43,580 bases of DNA from Amycolatopsis thermalba (GTDB lineage: Bacteria > Actinomycetota > Actinomycetes > Mycobacteriales > Pseudonocardiaceae), in contig NZ_PQHW01000058.1 in assembly GCF_003385215.1 (NCBI RefSeq), positions 1-43,580 on the forward strand, in the 5' to 3' direction. Position numbers and translations under genes: made by a program. Below, piece by piece: positions 31,423-40,790 of this stretch. The notes beneath the pieces are model-generated. The model was not told the DNA's origin. It did not search any database and worked only from the letters and a program-made list of their open reading frames with translations. The number at the start of each line of letters is the position of its first letter. Position 1 is the stretch's first letter.

Positions 31423-31536
31423 TCAGTCCGTCTTGCCGAACAGCCGCGCGAGTTGTTCCCAGCTGCGGGTCCAGGCTGGTCGCACGTAGCTCTTGATCAG
31501 CTCGCCGAACTCGTCGTCCGGGGGAAACCGCGCGGT
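31423..31536 (-). pseudogene. Remnant of an unknown gene, C-terminal 37 codons
   Basis: A minus-strand reading frame encodes FPPDDEFGELIKSYVRPAWT and ends FGKTD with TGA at 31423-31425. It looks like a real protein C-terminus, but further upstream the frame runs into the antisense of the MFS pseudogene. A deletion has probably joined the two remnants. The family is not recognised; a transcriptional regulator next to a transporter would be usual. Confidence 0.35.
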
Positions 31537-31558
31537 CTCGAGCGCCGCTACCGGCGCC

Positions 31559-32190
31559 CGCTGGGCGGCACTCGCCCTGCTGCCGGCAGCCGTCTTCATG
31601 GACATGGCCGACAACCAGATCGTCGTGATCGCGCTGCCGGCCATCCAGCGCGACCGCCTACACGCTGGCGTTCGCGGTCACCCTGATCACCGGCGGCAGG
31701 CTGGGCGACCGGTTCGGGCACCGGCCGGTCTTCGTCGCCGGCGCCGCGTCGCTGCTCGCCGGGTGCGCACCCGGAACCGGGGTGCTGCTGGCTCCCGCGT
31801 CGCGCAGGGTGTGTTCGCCGGGCTGATGGTGCCGCAGGTGCTGGCGTTCATCCGGGTCGCGTTCCCCGCGGACGAGCAGGGCCGGGCGAGGGGGTTCTAC
31901 GGCATGACGTTCCCGATCGGCGGGCTGGCCGGACCGCTCCTCGGCGGCCTCCTCACCCAAGCCGGCCTCTTCGGCTGGGGCTGGCGGACGGTGTTCCTCG
32001 TCAACGTCCCGATCGCAGTGGTGGTGGCCCTGGCCGCCGCGCTGCTCGCCGCGCTGTACCCGCTGGTGCAGGGCCGCGAGCTGGGCTGGCCACTGTGGAC
32101 AGCCGGGGCGATGGTGGCGGGAATCGCCCTGCTCGGGGTCTTCGCCCTCCAGCTGCTGCCGGTGTGCCTGCTGCTCCCGGCCGGCACCCG
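31559..32190 (+). pseudogene. Decayed MFS drug-efflux transporter (DHA2/EmrB-type)
   Basis: Pieces of one MFS protein are spread over several frames. The first is RWAALALLPAAVFMDMADNQ with IALPAIQRD (31559-31655). After a frame change come AYTLAFAVTLITGGRLGDRF and GHRPVFVAGAASLLAGC (about 31656-31800). Back in the first frame come AQGVFAGLMVPQVLAFIRVA, GFYGMTFPIGGLAGPLLGGL, WRTVFLVNVPIAVVVALAA and YPLVQGRELGWPLW (about 31804-32140). Small deletions and frameshifts at the joins, and loss of the C-terminal half, show it is dead. Confidence 0.75.
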
Positions 32191-32192
32191 CC

Positions 32193-32828
32193 TCAGCCGA
32201 ACGTCATCCGCAACCGCTGGGCCCGCTCGGCCGGGGTCTGGCGCGGGCAGCTGACGCACTTGGGCGCCCCGCCGGTCCGGTAGATCAGGCAGCACGACGC
32301 CCGCCGGACCACCGGGGTGCCGCCGACCTCCACGAACCGCGGCCGGGGCAGGTGGTCGCCCACCGCCGCGACCACCGCACCCGCCAGCGACACCCCTCGC
32401 GCCACGTCTCCGGCCGCCTTCCCGGCCCACAGCAGGACGTTCGCGATCGAGTCCGTCGCGATCGCGCACAACGCGCGGGTTCCGGCGCCGCTCACCTCGG
32501 CCACGGCGGCGATCCCCGCGTCCAGCGAACCGGCCAGCGCCTTGCCGATCTCGTCCACATCGGAGCCCAGCGGCCGGGACGAGCGGGCGTCCAGCACCCG
32601 GCCGTCGGGCACCACGTCCAGCGTCACCGCCTCCAGCGCGGGGTCCATCGCGCGCCCGGTCGCGACCAGCGGGTCCAGCGCGGGGGTCACCAGCACCGCC
32701 GACACCGAGTACCACCAGATCGTGCCCAGCACGACCGGTCCCGCGTCGCCGTACAGCCCGGCGGCCAGGTGCAGCTGCCCGGACAGCCAGTCCCGGTCGG
32801 TGATCGCGGTCGCGGGCACGGCCGTCAT
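32193..32828 (-). CDS. (2Fe-2S)-binding FhuF-like protein, 211 aa
   Basis: Resembles ferric-siderophore reductases of the FhuF group. The C-terminal cluster motif is C179-C180-x10-C191-x2-C194 (SCCLIYRTGGAPKCVSCP), the FhuF-type [2Fe-2S] signature. The N-terminal part has the helical YGDAGPVVLGTIWWYSVSAV segment. The role is probably release of iron from ferric siderophores in the cytoplasm. ATG overlaps the stop of the methyltransferase gene by 4 bases, so the two are translated together. No siderophore uptake gene is visible here. Confidence 0.78.
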   Translation of the reverse strand: MTAVPATAITDRDWLSGQLHLAAGLYGDAGPVVLGTIWWYSVSAVLVTPALDPLVATGRAMDPALEAVTLDVVPDGRVLDARSSRPLGSDVDEIGKALAGSLDAGIAAVAEVSGAGTRALCAIATDSIANVLLWAGKAAGDVARGVSLAGAVVAAVGDHLPRPRFVEVGGTPVVRRASCCLIYRTGGAPKCVSCPRQTPAERAQRLRMTFG

Positions 32829-33670
32829 GGGGTCCTCCGGTACTCCGACAGCGAGAACGCGAGCGTCACCTCGGCCGGTTCGGTCACGTCATCGAGCGCG
32901 GCCAGGCGGTCCGGGTGGTGCCCGGTCGGCCCCATCCGGACGGCGTCGCGGACGTCGTCCGGTTTCAGCGTCACCCGGTCCCGCAGCGCCCGCCGGGAAA
33001 CCAGGTCGAAATGCTCCGACAACGCCGCGTCGAGACGCTCTTCCTTCCGCGCGTCGACCTCCAGGACCGGCGCCACCGCCGCCAGTTCGCCGAGGTGCCC
33101 CCGTTCGGGCGACACGACGAGCAGCGTGCCACCCGGACGCAGCACCCGCCGGAACTCCGCGGCGTTGCGTGGCGCGAACACGTTCAGCACCACCGCGGCC
33201 GCCTCCGCCGCGACCGGCCACGGCTCCCACAGGTTCCACACCGCCGCCCCCAGCCGGTCGTGCGCCTTCGCGGCCCGGCGCAGCGCCACCGCGGAAACGT
33301 CGAGCGCGAGCCCCGCCGCCTCCGGCAGCCGGTCGAGCACCCCGGCGAGGTAGTAGCCCGTCCCGGCCCCGGCGTCCACGACCAGCCCGTCCCCGCCGGT
33401 GCCCGCCGCGACCTCGGCCACCAGGTCCCGCAGCCCGCCGTAGTGCCCGGCCCCCAGGAACGCCACCCGCGCCGCGACCATCTCCGCGGTGTCCGCCGTG
33501 CCCGCCGGGATACCGGCGTGCAGGAGGTTCACGTACCCCTGCTTCGCCAGGTCGAACGAGTGCCGCGCCGGGCAGCGCAGCGATCGCCCGTCGCGGGTGA
33601 ACGGGGACGCGCACAGCGGGCACCGCAACGCCGCGACGACGGCGCTGGGCAGCGTGGCGGGCCTGGTCAT
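32825..33670 (-). CDS. RlmA-type 23S rRNA (guanine-N1)-methyltransferase, 281 aa
   Basis: N-terminal zinc site C17-x2-C20-x12-C33-x3-H37 (LRCPLCASPF, LRCPARHSFD), then AKQGYVNLL, typical of RlmA. The SAM-binding motif is VVDAGAGTGYYLAGV (about 96-110), followed by LNVFAPRNAAEFRRVLRPGG. Gram-positive members (TlrB/RlmA-II) methylate G748 of 23S rRNA and give resistance to tylosin-like macrolides; the Gram-negative form modifies G745. Which base is used here cannot be read from sequence. A 12-bp palindrome lies 36 bases upstream. Confidence 0.82.
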   Translation of the reverse strand: MTRPATLPSAVVAALRCPLCASPFTRDGRSLRCPARHSFDLAKQGYVNLLHAGIPAGTADTAEMVAARVAFLGAGHYGGLRDLVAEVAAGTGGDGLVVDAGAGTGYYLAGVLDRLPEAAGLALDVSAVALRRAAKAHDRLGAAVWNLWEPWPVAAEAAAVVLNVFAPRNAAEFRRVLRPGGTLLVVSPERGHLGELAAVAPVLEVDARKEERLDAALSEHFDLVSRRALRDRVTLKPDDVRDAVRMGPTGHHPDRLAALDDVTEPAEVTLAFSLSEYRRTP

Positions 33671-33705
33671 GCCCTCATCTCATCACACCGCCGGGCTCAC
33701 CCACG

Positions 33706-33717
33706 GTCACCGGTGAC
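33706..33717. promoter_or_regulatory. 12-bp perfect palindrome GTCACCGGTGAC
   Basis: The palindrome lies 36 bases upstream of the rlmA-like ATG in the 219-base divergent region before amtB. It is a candidate operator for the methyltransferase/FhuF-like transcript; the binding protein is unknown. Confidence 0.35.
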
Positions 33718-33803
33718 GGCCGGTATTCGACGCCGACGTTTCGTGACCGGACATATCCGCCCTGGTCGCGCGAAACGTGCTCGTAACAAGAGCGGCGCCA
33801 CAG

Positions 33804-33841
33804 TTCACCCGGGGGAAACGCGCGAAGTGCCGTCGTGAAAC
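33804..33841 (+). promoter_or_regulatory. Candidate GlnR operator upstream of amtB
   Basis: Two exact GAAAC boxes (33815-33819 and 33837-33841) are 22 bases apart. The first is preceded, 6 bases upstream, by TTCAC, giving the gTnAC-n6-GaAAC pattern of actinomycete GlnR sites. The second GTnAC half is degenerate. A further GAAAC-n6-GTAAC lies at 33772-33787. The site is 49-86 bases before the amtB start. Confidence 0.55.
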
Positions 33842-33889
33842 ACGGGAATCGAAAACTGCCCGTCAATATCTCGGGTACGGGAGGACGAT

Positions 33890-35613
<1,724 letters not shown>

Positions 35614-35624
35614 GGAAGCACCGG

Positions 35625-37937
35625 ATGGTCGTCGGGGGGGAACTCGCCAAGGCGGCGAACCGGTTGCTGGAAGGCCGGCACGGCAGGCTCGGTGCCTCGG
35701 CACTGCGCGCCGCGCTGGTGGACCTGTACGAGTTCTGGCTCAGCAAGGCCGCCGCGGCGGCCGGCGTGGACACCGCCGAACCCGGTGTCGCGCTGGTCGC
35801 CGTCGGCGGCCTCGGCCGCCGTGAGCTCGTGCCGTTCTCGGACCTGGACCTGGTCCTGGTCCACAACCAGCACCCGGGGATCGCCGAGATCGCCGATGCG
35901 CTGTGGTACCCGCTGTGGGACGCGCGCATCGGCCTCGACCACTCGGTCCGCACCCCCGGGGAGGCCCTCCAGGTCGCCTCGGAGGACCTGCGGACCGCGA
36001 TGGGACTGCTCGACGCCCGGCACATCGCCGGGGACGCCGAGCTGACCGGCAGGCTCGCCACGGCGGCGCGCGACCAGTGGCGCCGCACCGCGCGAAAGCG
36101 CTTGCCGGAACTCGCCGAATCGACCCGCAAGCGCTGGCAGCGCAGCGGGGAGATCGCCCAGTCGGCCGAGCCCGATCTGAAGTACGGCCGGGGCGGGCTG
36201 CGGGACCTCGGGGTGCTGGAGGCGCTGGCCGCCGCCCAGCTCACCGACCGGCCCGGCGAGGAACTGCGCCAGGCCCGGGAGCTGCTGCTGGACGTGCGCA
36301 CCGAGATGCGCCGCGAACTGCGCCGCGACCGGGACGTGCTGTCCGGTGTGGACGCCGAGCTGGTGGCAGCCGAACTCGGGTTCGGCGACCGGTTCACGTT
36401 GGCGCGCAAGCTGTCCGGCGCCGGGCGCGCGGTCGGCTACGCGGTCGACGTCGCGTTGCGCGCCACCGCCGAGGTGCCGCGCGGGCGGTTTTCGCGGCGG
36501 CCCAGCCGGACCCCGCTGGACGACGGCGTGGTGTTGCACGGCAACGAGGTCGCGCTGGCGCGGGACGCCGTCCCGGCCAAGGATCCGGCGCTGCTGCTGC
36601 GCGTCGCGGCCGCGTCTGCCCGCACCCGCACCCCCATCTCGCACGGCACCCTGCGCACGCTCGCCGATTCGGCGCCGGAACTGCGCACGCCGTGGCCGGC
36701 CGACGCGCGGGACTCGCTCACCGAACTCCTCGGCGCGGGCGAGGGCCTGATCGACGCGGTCGAAGCCCTGGACCGGACCGGGCTGTGGGCGCGGCTGTTC
36801 CCGGAGTGGGGCGCGGTGCGGGATCTGCCGCCACGCGAACCGGTGCACTCGTGGACCGTCGACCGGCACCTCGTGCAGACCGCGGTCGAGGCCGCCAAGC
36901 TCACCACCACGGTGTCCCGGCCGGACCTGCTGCTGCTGGCCGCGCTGCTGCACGACATCGGCAAGGGCCGCGAGGCCGACCACTCCGAGCTGGGCGCCGC
37001 GATCTCGCTGCAGGTCGCTCAGCGCATCGGGCTGCCCGCCGCCGACGCCGCGCTCGTCTCGGCCGCGGTGCGGCACCACCTGCTGCTCGCGCACACCGCG
37101 ACCCGCCGCGACATCGAGGAACCGGCCACGATCGCGCGGGTCACCAAGACCGTCGGCAACGACGTGGTCCTGCTGGAGCTGCTGCACGCGCTGACCCAGG
37201 CCGATTCGCTGGCCACCGGGCCCGGCATGTGGACCGACTGGAAGGCCGGGCTGGTCGCCAGCCTGGTCAACCGGTGCCGCCAGGCCGTGCAGGGCAACGG
37301 GTTCAGCCCGCCGGAGCCGCTCGACGCGCGCCGCCGCGAGCTGGTCTCGGCGGCGGTGGCGTCCGGCCGCAGCGAGGTGCTGATCACGCACGACGGCAGG
37401 ATGGCGACCGTCGTGGTCGCCGCGCCCGCGCACACGGACCTGCTGGCCCCGGCGGCCGGGGTGCTCGCGCTGCACTCGCTGGAGGTGCACACCGCGGTCC
37501 TGCGCGGCCACGACGGCGGGCGCGCCGGCATCTTCACCGCGTCCCCGAAGTTCGGGTCGCTGCCGGACCCGGCGCTGCTGCGCGAGCAGTTCGCGCGAGC
37601 CGTCGCGGGCGGGCTCGCGCTGGAGGCGAAGATCGCGGCGAAGGAACGCGACTACCAGCCGACCCGGGTGGCCGCCAAGCCCAAGGTGCTGTGGTTCGAC
37701 GACGAGACCAGCGGCTCGAACACGGTCGTGCTGGAGCTGCGGGCCACCGACCGGATCGGCCTGCTGTACCGGGTCGCCGGGGCGCTGCGGTCGTGCGGCG
37801 CGGAGGTGAAGTGGGCCAAGGTCGCCACGCTCGGCGCCGCGGTCGTGGACTCCTTCGCCGTCTCCCCGCGCGGCGGGAAGCTGGACCCGGCGTGGCGGCA
37901 GCGGGTCGAGCAGGCGGTGCTCACCGCGGCGAGCTGA
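35625..37937 (+). CDS. glnD: PII adenylyl/uridylyltransferase GlnD
   Basis: Bifunctional sensor of 770 residues that modifies PII at low nitrogen and demodifies it at high glutamine. The nucleotidyltransferase motif is GGLGRRELVPFSDLDLVLV (about 61-79). The HD domain has LLHDIGKGREADHSE (His443, Asp444), and two ACT domains follow (LHSLEVHTAVLRG; LELRATDRIGLLYRVAGALR). In Streptomyces and Corynebacterium this enzyme adds AMP. The ATG lies 11 bases after the glnK stop. The length is somewhat short relative to E. coli GlnD, as usual in actinobacteria. Confidence 0.95.
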   Translation: MVVGGELAKAANRLLEGRHGRLGASALRAALVDLYEFWLSKAAAAAGVDTAEPGVALVAVGGLGRRELVPFSDLDLVLVHNQHPGIAEIADALWYPLWDARIGLDHSVRTPGEALQVASEDLRTAMGLLDARHIAGDAELTGRLATAARDQWRRTARKRLPELAESTRKRWQRSGEIAQSAEPDLKYGRGGLRDLGVLEALAAAQLTDRPGEELRQARELLLDVRTEMRRELRRDRDVLSGVDAELVAAELGFGDRFTLARKLSGAGRAVGYAVDVALRATAEVPRGRFSRRPSRTPLDDGVVLHGNEVALARDAVPAKDPALLLRVAAASARTRTPISHGTLRTLADSAPELRTPWPADARDSLTELLGAGEGLIDAVEALDRTGLWARLFPEWGAVRDLPPREPVHSWTVDRHLVQTAVEAAKLTTTVSRPDLLLLAALLHDIGKGREADHSELGAAISLQVAQRIGLPAADAALVSAAVRHHLLLAHTATRRDIEEPATIARVTKTVGNDVVLLELLHALTQADSLATGPGMWTDWKAGLVASLVNRCRQAVQGNGFSPPEPLDARRRELVSAAVASGRSEVLITHDGRMATVVVAAPAHTDLLAPAAGVLALHSLEVHTAVLRGHDGGRAGIFTASPKFGSLPDPALLREQFARAVAGGLALEAKIAAKERDYQPTRVAAKPKVLWFDDETSGSNTVVLELRATDRIGLLYRVAGALRSCGAEVKWAKVATLGAAVVDSFAVSPRGGKLDPAWRQRVEQAVLTAAS

Positions 37938-37983
37938 TCCGCTCCGGGGTGTCGCCACGGTTTCCTTGATCGGGGGTGGCAGG

Positions 37984-38343
37984 ATGTCGCTCGTGCCAGA
38001 GTCGACGATCCTGCCGCTCACGGTCGCCGCCGCGCACCTGGAGGCCTGCGCCGCGGAGCTGGACCGGGCCCCGGAAACCGATCTCGGGGAGATCGTCGCC
38101 GTCCTCAAGCACCTCGTCGCCGGGCAGCGCCACCTGTCCGGCGCGCTCACCGGGCTCGCCGAGCGGCTCGGCGAAGCGCGGTTCGGTGCGCTGGCCGCGA
38201 TGCCGTCGGCGGAAATGGCCGCCCTCGTGGAGATCCTCCAAGCGGCGGGCGCCGCGTTCGGCTATTCGGCCGACGCGCTCGGCGAAAGCGCGCCGCTGGC
38301 CGCGTTCATCGCCGCGAACGCCGGTGAGAACACCCGTTTGTAG
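37984..38343 (+). CDS. Hypothetical helical protein, 119 aa
   Basis: Soluble Ala/Leu/Glu-rich protein that would be almost entirely helical (STILPLTVAAAHLEACAAEL, LGEIVAVLKHLVAGQRHLSG, AALVEILQAAGAAFGYSA). No cysteine cluster, membrane helix or catalytic motif is visible. ATG 37984 is chosen over 37966 because codons upstream are not protein-like; a GTG at 37993 is also possible. It lies between glnD and ku with gaps on both sides. The family is not recognised. Confidence 0.55.
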   Translation: MSLVPESTILPLTVAAAHLEACAAELDRAPETDLGEIVAVLKHLVAGQRHLSGALTGLAERLGEARFGALAAMPSAEMAALVEILQAAGAAFGYSADALGESAPLAAFIAANAGENTRL

Positions 38344-38346
38344 CTG

Positions 38347-38374
38347 TTGAACGTCGTTTCCGCGTCACTAACGT
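38347..38374 (+). promoter_or_regulatory. Predicted ku promoter (leaderless type)
   Basis: TTGAAC (38347-38352), 16 bases, TAACGT (38369-38374). The -10 ends 7 bases before the ku ATG (38382), so transcription would start at or next to the A of the ATG. Confidence 0.45.
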
Positions 38375-38381
38375 CGGTGGG

Positions 38382-39263
38382 ATGCGGACAGTCTGGAAGG
38401 GCACGATCGGGGTCGGCAGCTTCGCCATCCCGGTGAAGGCGTACAGCGCCACCGAGGAGCCCGGCAGTGGCCTGCACCAGCTCCACCTGACCGACGGCGG
38501 GCGGCTGCGGTTCAAGCGGGTCTGCGAGGTCGACGGCGCGGAGATCCCGGCGGAGGAGGTCGGCCGCGGCTACGCGCTGCCGGGCGGGGACGTGGTGGTC
38601 CTGTCGGAGGCGGAGCTGGCGTCGCTCGCGCCGGAAAGCGCTCACTCGATCCAGGTGTGCGGGTTCGTCCCGCCGTCGCAGATCGACCCGGTGTACTTCA
38701 TGAAGAGCTACTACCTGGAGCCCGAGGTCCCCGCCACCAAGCCGTACGTGCTGCTGGCCGAGGCACTGCTCACCGCGGGCCGCGTCGCGCTGGTGAAGGT
38801 GGCGATCCGGCAGCGGGAGACCCTGGGCGCGCTGCGGGTGCGCGACCAGCTGATCGTGCTCGACACGATGCACTGGCCCAGCGAGGTCCGCCGCCCCGAC
38901 TTCCCCTTCCTGCACGAGGACATCGACCTGCGCATGCCCGAGCTGCGGGCCGCGGCGAACCTGATCGAGAACCTCTCCGGCGACTTCGAACCGTCCGCCT
39001 ACACCGACGGCTACGCGGCCGCGCTGCAGGACCTGGTCGACGCGAAGGTCGAGGGCCGCCAGGTGGTCCGCCCGACGGCCGCGATCCAGGACGAGGGCGT
39101 GACCGAGCTGCTGCAGGCCCTGCAGAGCAGCGCGCAGGACCGCGCCGACGCCGACCAGGGCGTGGCGAAGGCCAAGGCCGCCGCGAAGAAGGCCGCCGAC
39201 GCGAAGACCCGCGCGCGCAAGGCCACGTCGAAGGCGAAGTCCGCGCCCAAATCACCGCGCTGA
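38382..39263 (+). CDS. ku: Non-homologous end joining protein Ku
   Basis: Homodimeric ring that loads on DNA double-strand ends and recruits LigD. The 293 residues contain the Ku core: MRTVWKGTIGVGSFAIPVKA, RVCEVDGAEIPAEEVGRGY, IDPVYFMKSYYLEPE, KPYVLLAEALLTAGRVALVK and RDQLIVLDTMHWPSEVR. The C-terminal tail (about 255-293) is Lys/Ala-rich (KAKAAAKKAADAKTRARKAT), as in other actinobacterial Ku proteins, where such tails bind DNA. No ligD gene is in the window. Promoter spacing suggests a leaderless mRNA. Confidence 0.95.
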   Translation: MRTVWKGTIGVGSFAIPVKAYSATEEPGSGLHQLHLTDGGRLRFKRVCEVDGAEIPAEEVGRGYALPGGDVVVLSEAELASLAPESAHSIQVCGFVPPSQIDPVYFMKSYYLEPEVPATKPYVLLAEALLTAGRVALVKVAIRQRETLGALRVRDQLIVLDTMHWPSEVRRPDFPFLHEDIDLRMPELRAAANLIENLSGDFEPSAYTDGYAAALQDLVDAKVEGRQVVRPTAAIQDEGVTELLQALQSSAQDRADADQGVAKAKAAAKKAADAKTRARKATSKAKSAPKSPR

Positions 39264-39276
39264 ACAATTCGTCGAA

Positions 39277-39306
39277 ACCCGCGTCACGCCCCCGGGCGAA
39301 GCGGGT
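39277..39306 (+). terminator. Hairpin after ku
   Basis: ACCCGC (39277-39282) pairs with GCGGGT (39301-39306), enclosing a second short stem CGCC/GGCG (39287-39290, 39295-39298). It starts 14 bases past the ku stop and is the likely terminator. Confidence 0.4.
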
Positions 39307-39333
39307 CACACCCCTGCGCGCACCCGCATCCTG

Positions 39334-39355
39334 AGTAGATCTACCTAGGGCTACT
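39334..39355 (+). promoter_or_regulatory. Nested palindromes GTAGATCTAC and CCTAGG
   Basis: GTAGATCTAC (39335-39344) and CCTAGG (39344-39349) are perfect palindromes, flanked by AGTAG (39334-39338) and its inverse CTACT (39351-39355). The block lies 190 bases before the YCII gene in a 279-base gap without a gene, and is AT-rich for this genome. It may be a promoter or regulator site of a leader RNA. Confidence 0.35.
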
Positions 39356-39489
39356 TGGGGGTCTTCACGCTGCCCCGGCCCGCGCGGAACCGGCAGTCTT
39401 ACCGACATCACGCCACGGATGTCCGGAGGAACTCGCTGGTACTGGGGGTACGGCGAGCACCGGGGGACCGGCGCCCGCGGCGTGCGTGT

Positions 39490-39522
39490 GCGGGTGGCCC
39501 GGCGAGGGGGCGGGCCACCCGC
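39490..39522 (+). terminator. 12-bp perfect hairpin 20 bases before the YCII gene
   Basis: GCGGGTGGCCCG (39490-39501), loop GCGAGGGGG, CGGGCCACCCGC (39511-39522), then ACTTTCCC. It is terminator-like but lies between any upstream promoter and the YCII start at 39543. It could end a small RNA or act as an attenuator. Confidence 0.5.
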
Positions 39523-39542
39523 ACTTTCCCTTGCGCGGTTGG

Positions 39543-39851
39543 ATGTCGCCCATGCTGCATCTGCTGATCCTGCGCTACCTGAGGGGCGAGGCGGACGTGG
39601 CGCCGCACATCGCCGGCCACGTCGACTACCTCGAGCGGCACCACGCCGCCGGCACGTTCATCGCCTCCGGCCAGACGGTGCCGGCCGGCGAGGGCGGCGC
39701 GATCCTCGCCCGCGGCGTCGACCGGGCCGCGGCACTGGCCATCACCGCCGAGGACCCGTTCGTGCGGGCCGGGGTCGCCGAGTACTCCATCACCACGATC
39801 GACGTCGGCCGCGCCCACCCGGCGCTGGCGGGACTGGTGAGCGCGGCGTGA
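39543..39851 (+). CDS. YCII-related protein, 102 aa
   Basis: Small dimeric alpha/beta-barrel protein of the YCII family. Conserved features are LHLLILRYL, the His-bearing GHVDYLERHHAAGTFIASGQ and the Asp of AEDPFVRAGV, which together form the putative active site. Some relatives act as dehalogenases or isomerases; most are uncharacterised. ATG 39543 is used, but ATG 39552 is equally possible. GTGA overlap with the next gene indicates one operon. Confidence 0.8.
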   Translation: MSPMLHLLILRYLRGEADVAPHIAGHVDYLERHHAAGTFIASGQTVPAGEGGAILARGVDRAAALAITAEDPFVRAGVAEYSITTIDVGRAHPALAGLVSAA

Positions 39852-40711
39852 ACACCGACGTGACGCAGAACCTCGTCGCCTTCCGGGTGCACGGCCTGGA
39901 CGAACCGGTCGTCGCGAGCGCCCCCACCGTGGCCGACGACGCGCTGCGGCAGGCGTGGGCGCAGGTGCGCGCCGAACGGCAGGTCCAGCCCGCGGACGTC
40001 ACCGCCGTCTACAGCGAGTGGGAGCTCTCCGCCGAAGACCTCGGGTTCGTCGCCCTGATGTTCCCCGGCGCCCAGCACACCTACAGCTTCGACCGGCCCG
40101 GCCCGGACGGCTGGGCCGCCGCGTTCGCCGAGGCCGAGCGCGTGCTGGCGGAGCAGGCCGCGCCCGCGCCGGAGCTGCTGCCGGTGCTGTGGAGCGCGTC
40201 GTCGCCGCGCGCCGAGGTGCTCGGCTCGATCCCGCACCACCCGCTGGTGCCCGGCCGCCTGTCGGTTGCGCTGGCCCACGTCGGCCCCACCCCGCGCGGC
40301 ACGCTCGGCATGCACCACGTCACCACGCACGGCTACCAGGAGCTGGGCTCACCGCCGTTCGCGGAGTTGCTGGCCGAGGCGGGCGCGAACCTCAAGCGCG
40401 GCCTGCGTGTCACCGGTCACCGCGGCGAGCGCGGCGACCTGCTGCACCTGACCCGGGAGGACTGGCTCGCCGGATCGGCGCTGGCGCTGGACGACTTCGG
40501 CGCGCAGATGGCCCGCAACCTGGGCGAGGAGCGGCTGGTGGTCGGCCTGCCCTGCCCCGACGAGCTGTTCGTGGCCGGTGCGGATTCGGGCTGGGCCGAG
40601 GCGATCCACGAGCAGGTGCTGGGCTCGGAGTACGACACGACCGAGCTGGTGCCGTGCGTGGTGCTGCTGGAGCCCGGCGGGATGCGGCTGCTGGCCGAAC
40701 GACAGGCCTGA
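39848..40711 (+). CDS. Uncharacterised two-part protein, 287 aa
   Basis: Not firmly recognised. The N-terminal third (about 1-95) contains VTAVYSEWELSAEDLGFVAL, then MFPGAQHTYSFDRP. This order recalls the second half of YwqJ/SCP1.201-type deaminases (TER-PC--C, then FP-A-VTYSF), but the zinc cysteines are absent. The C-terminal half (about 145-287) has SIPHHPLVPGRLSVALAHVG, GLPCPDELFVAGADSGWAEA and VVLLEPGGMRLLAERQA, resembling DUF-type domains of polymorphic-toxin accessory proteins. It is cotranscribed with the YCII gene. It might be a decayed-site deaminase relative or an immunity-type protein; both are guesses. Confidence 0.5.
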   Translation: MNTDVTQNLVAFRVHGLDEPVVASAPTVADDALRQAWAQVRAERQVQPADVTAVYSEWELSAEDLGFVALMFPGAQHTYSFDRPGPDGWAAAFAEAERVLAEQAAPAPELLPVLWSASSPRAEVLGSIPHHPLVPGRLSVALAHVGPTPRGTLGMHHVTTHGYQELGSPPFAELLAEAGANLKRGLRVTGHRGERGDLLHLTREDWLAGSALALDDFGAQMARNLGEERLVVGLPCPDELFVAGADSGWAEAIHEQVLGSEYDTTELVPCVVLLEPGGMRLLAERQA

Positions 40712-40790
40712 CAGGCCACCCGTCCGCAGCGGCTACCCTGGTGGGACGCCGCAGGCGGCACAACCACGACCAGCTGGAGCGTGCACACCC

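Noticed and set aside
33772..33787. GAAAC-n6-GTAAC as the main GlnR site
   Set aside because: Half-sites occur in reverse order without the flanking partners; the 33804-33841 pair fits better.
39419..39490. Trp-type leader peptide (Trp-Tyr-Trp codons near 39435)
   Set aside because: No tryptophan gene follows, only two Trp codons are present, and the alternating hairpins of an attenuator are not evident.
39264..39542. 4.5S (SRP) RNA gene
   Set aside because: The conserved domain IV core with GGAA-type tetraloop and AGCA is not present, although ffh is nearby.
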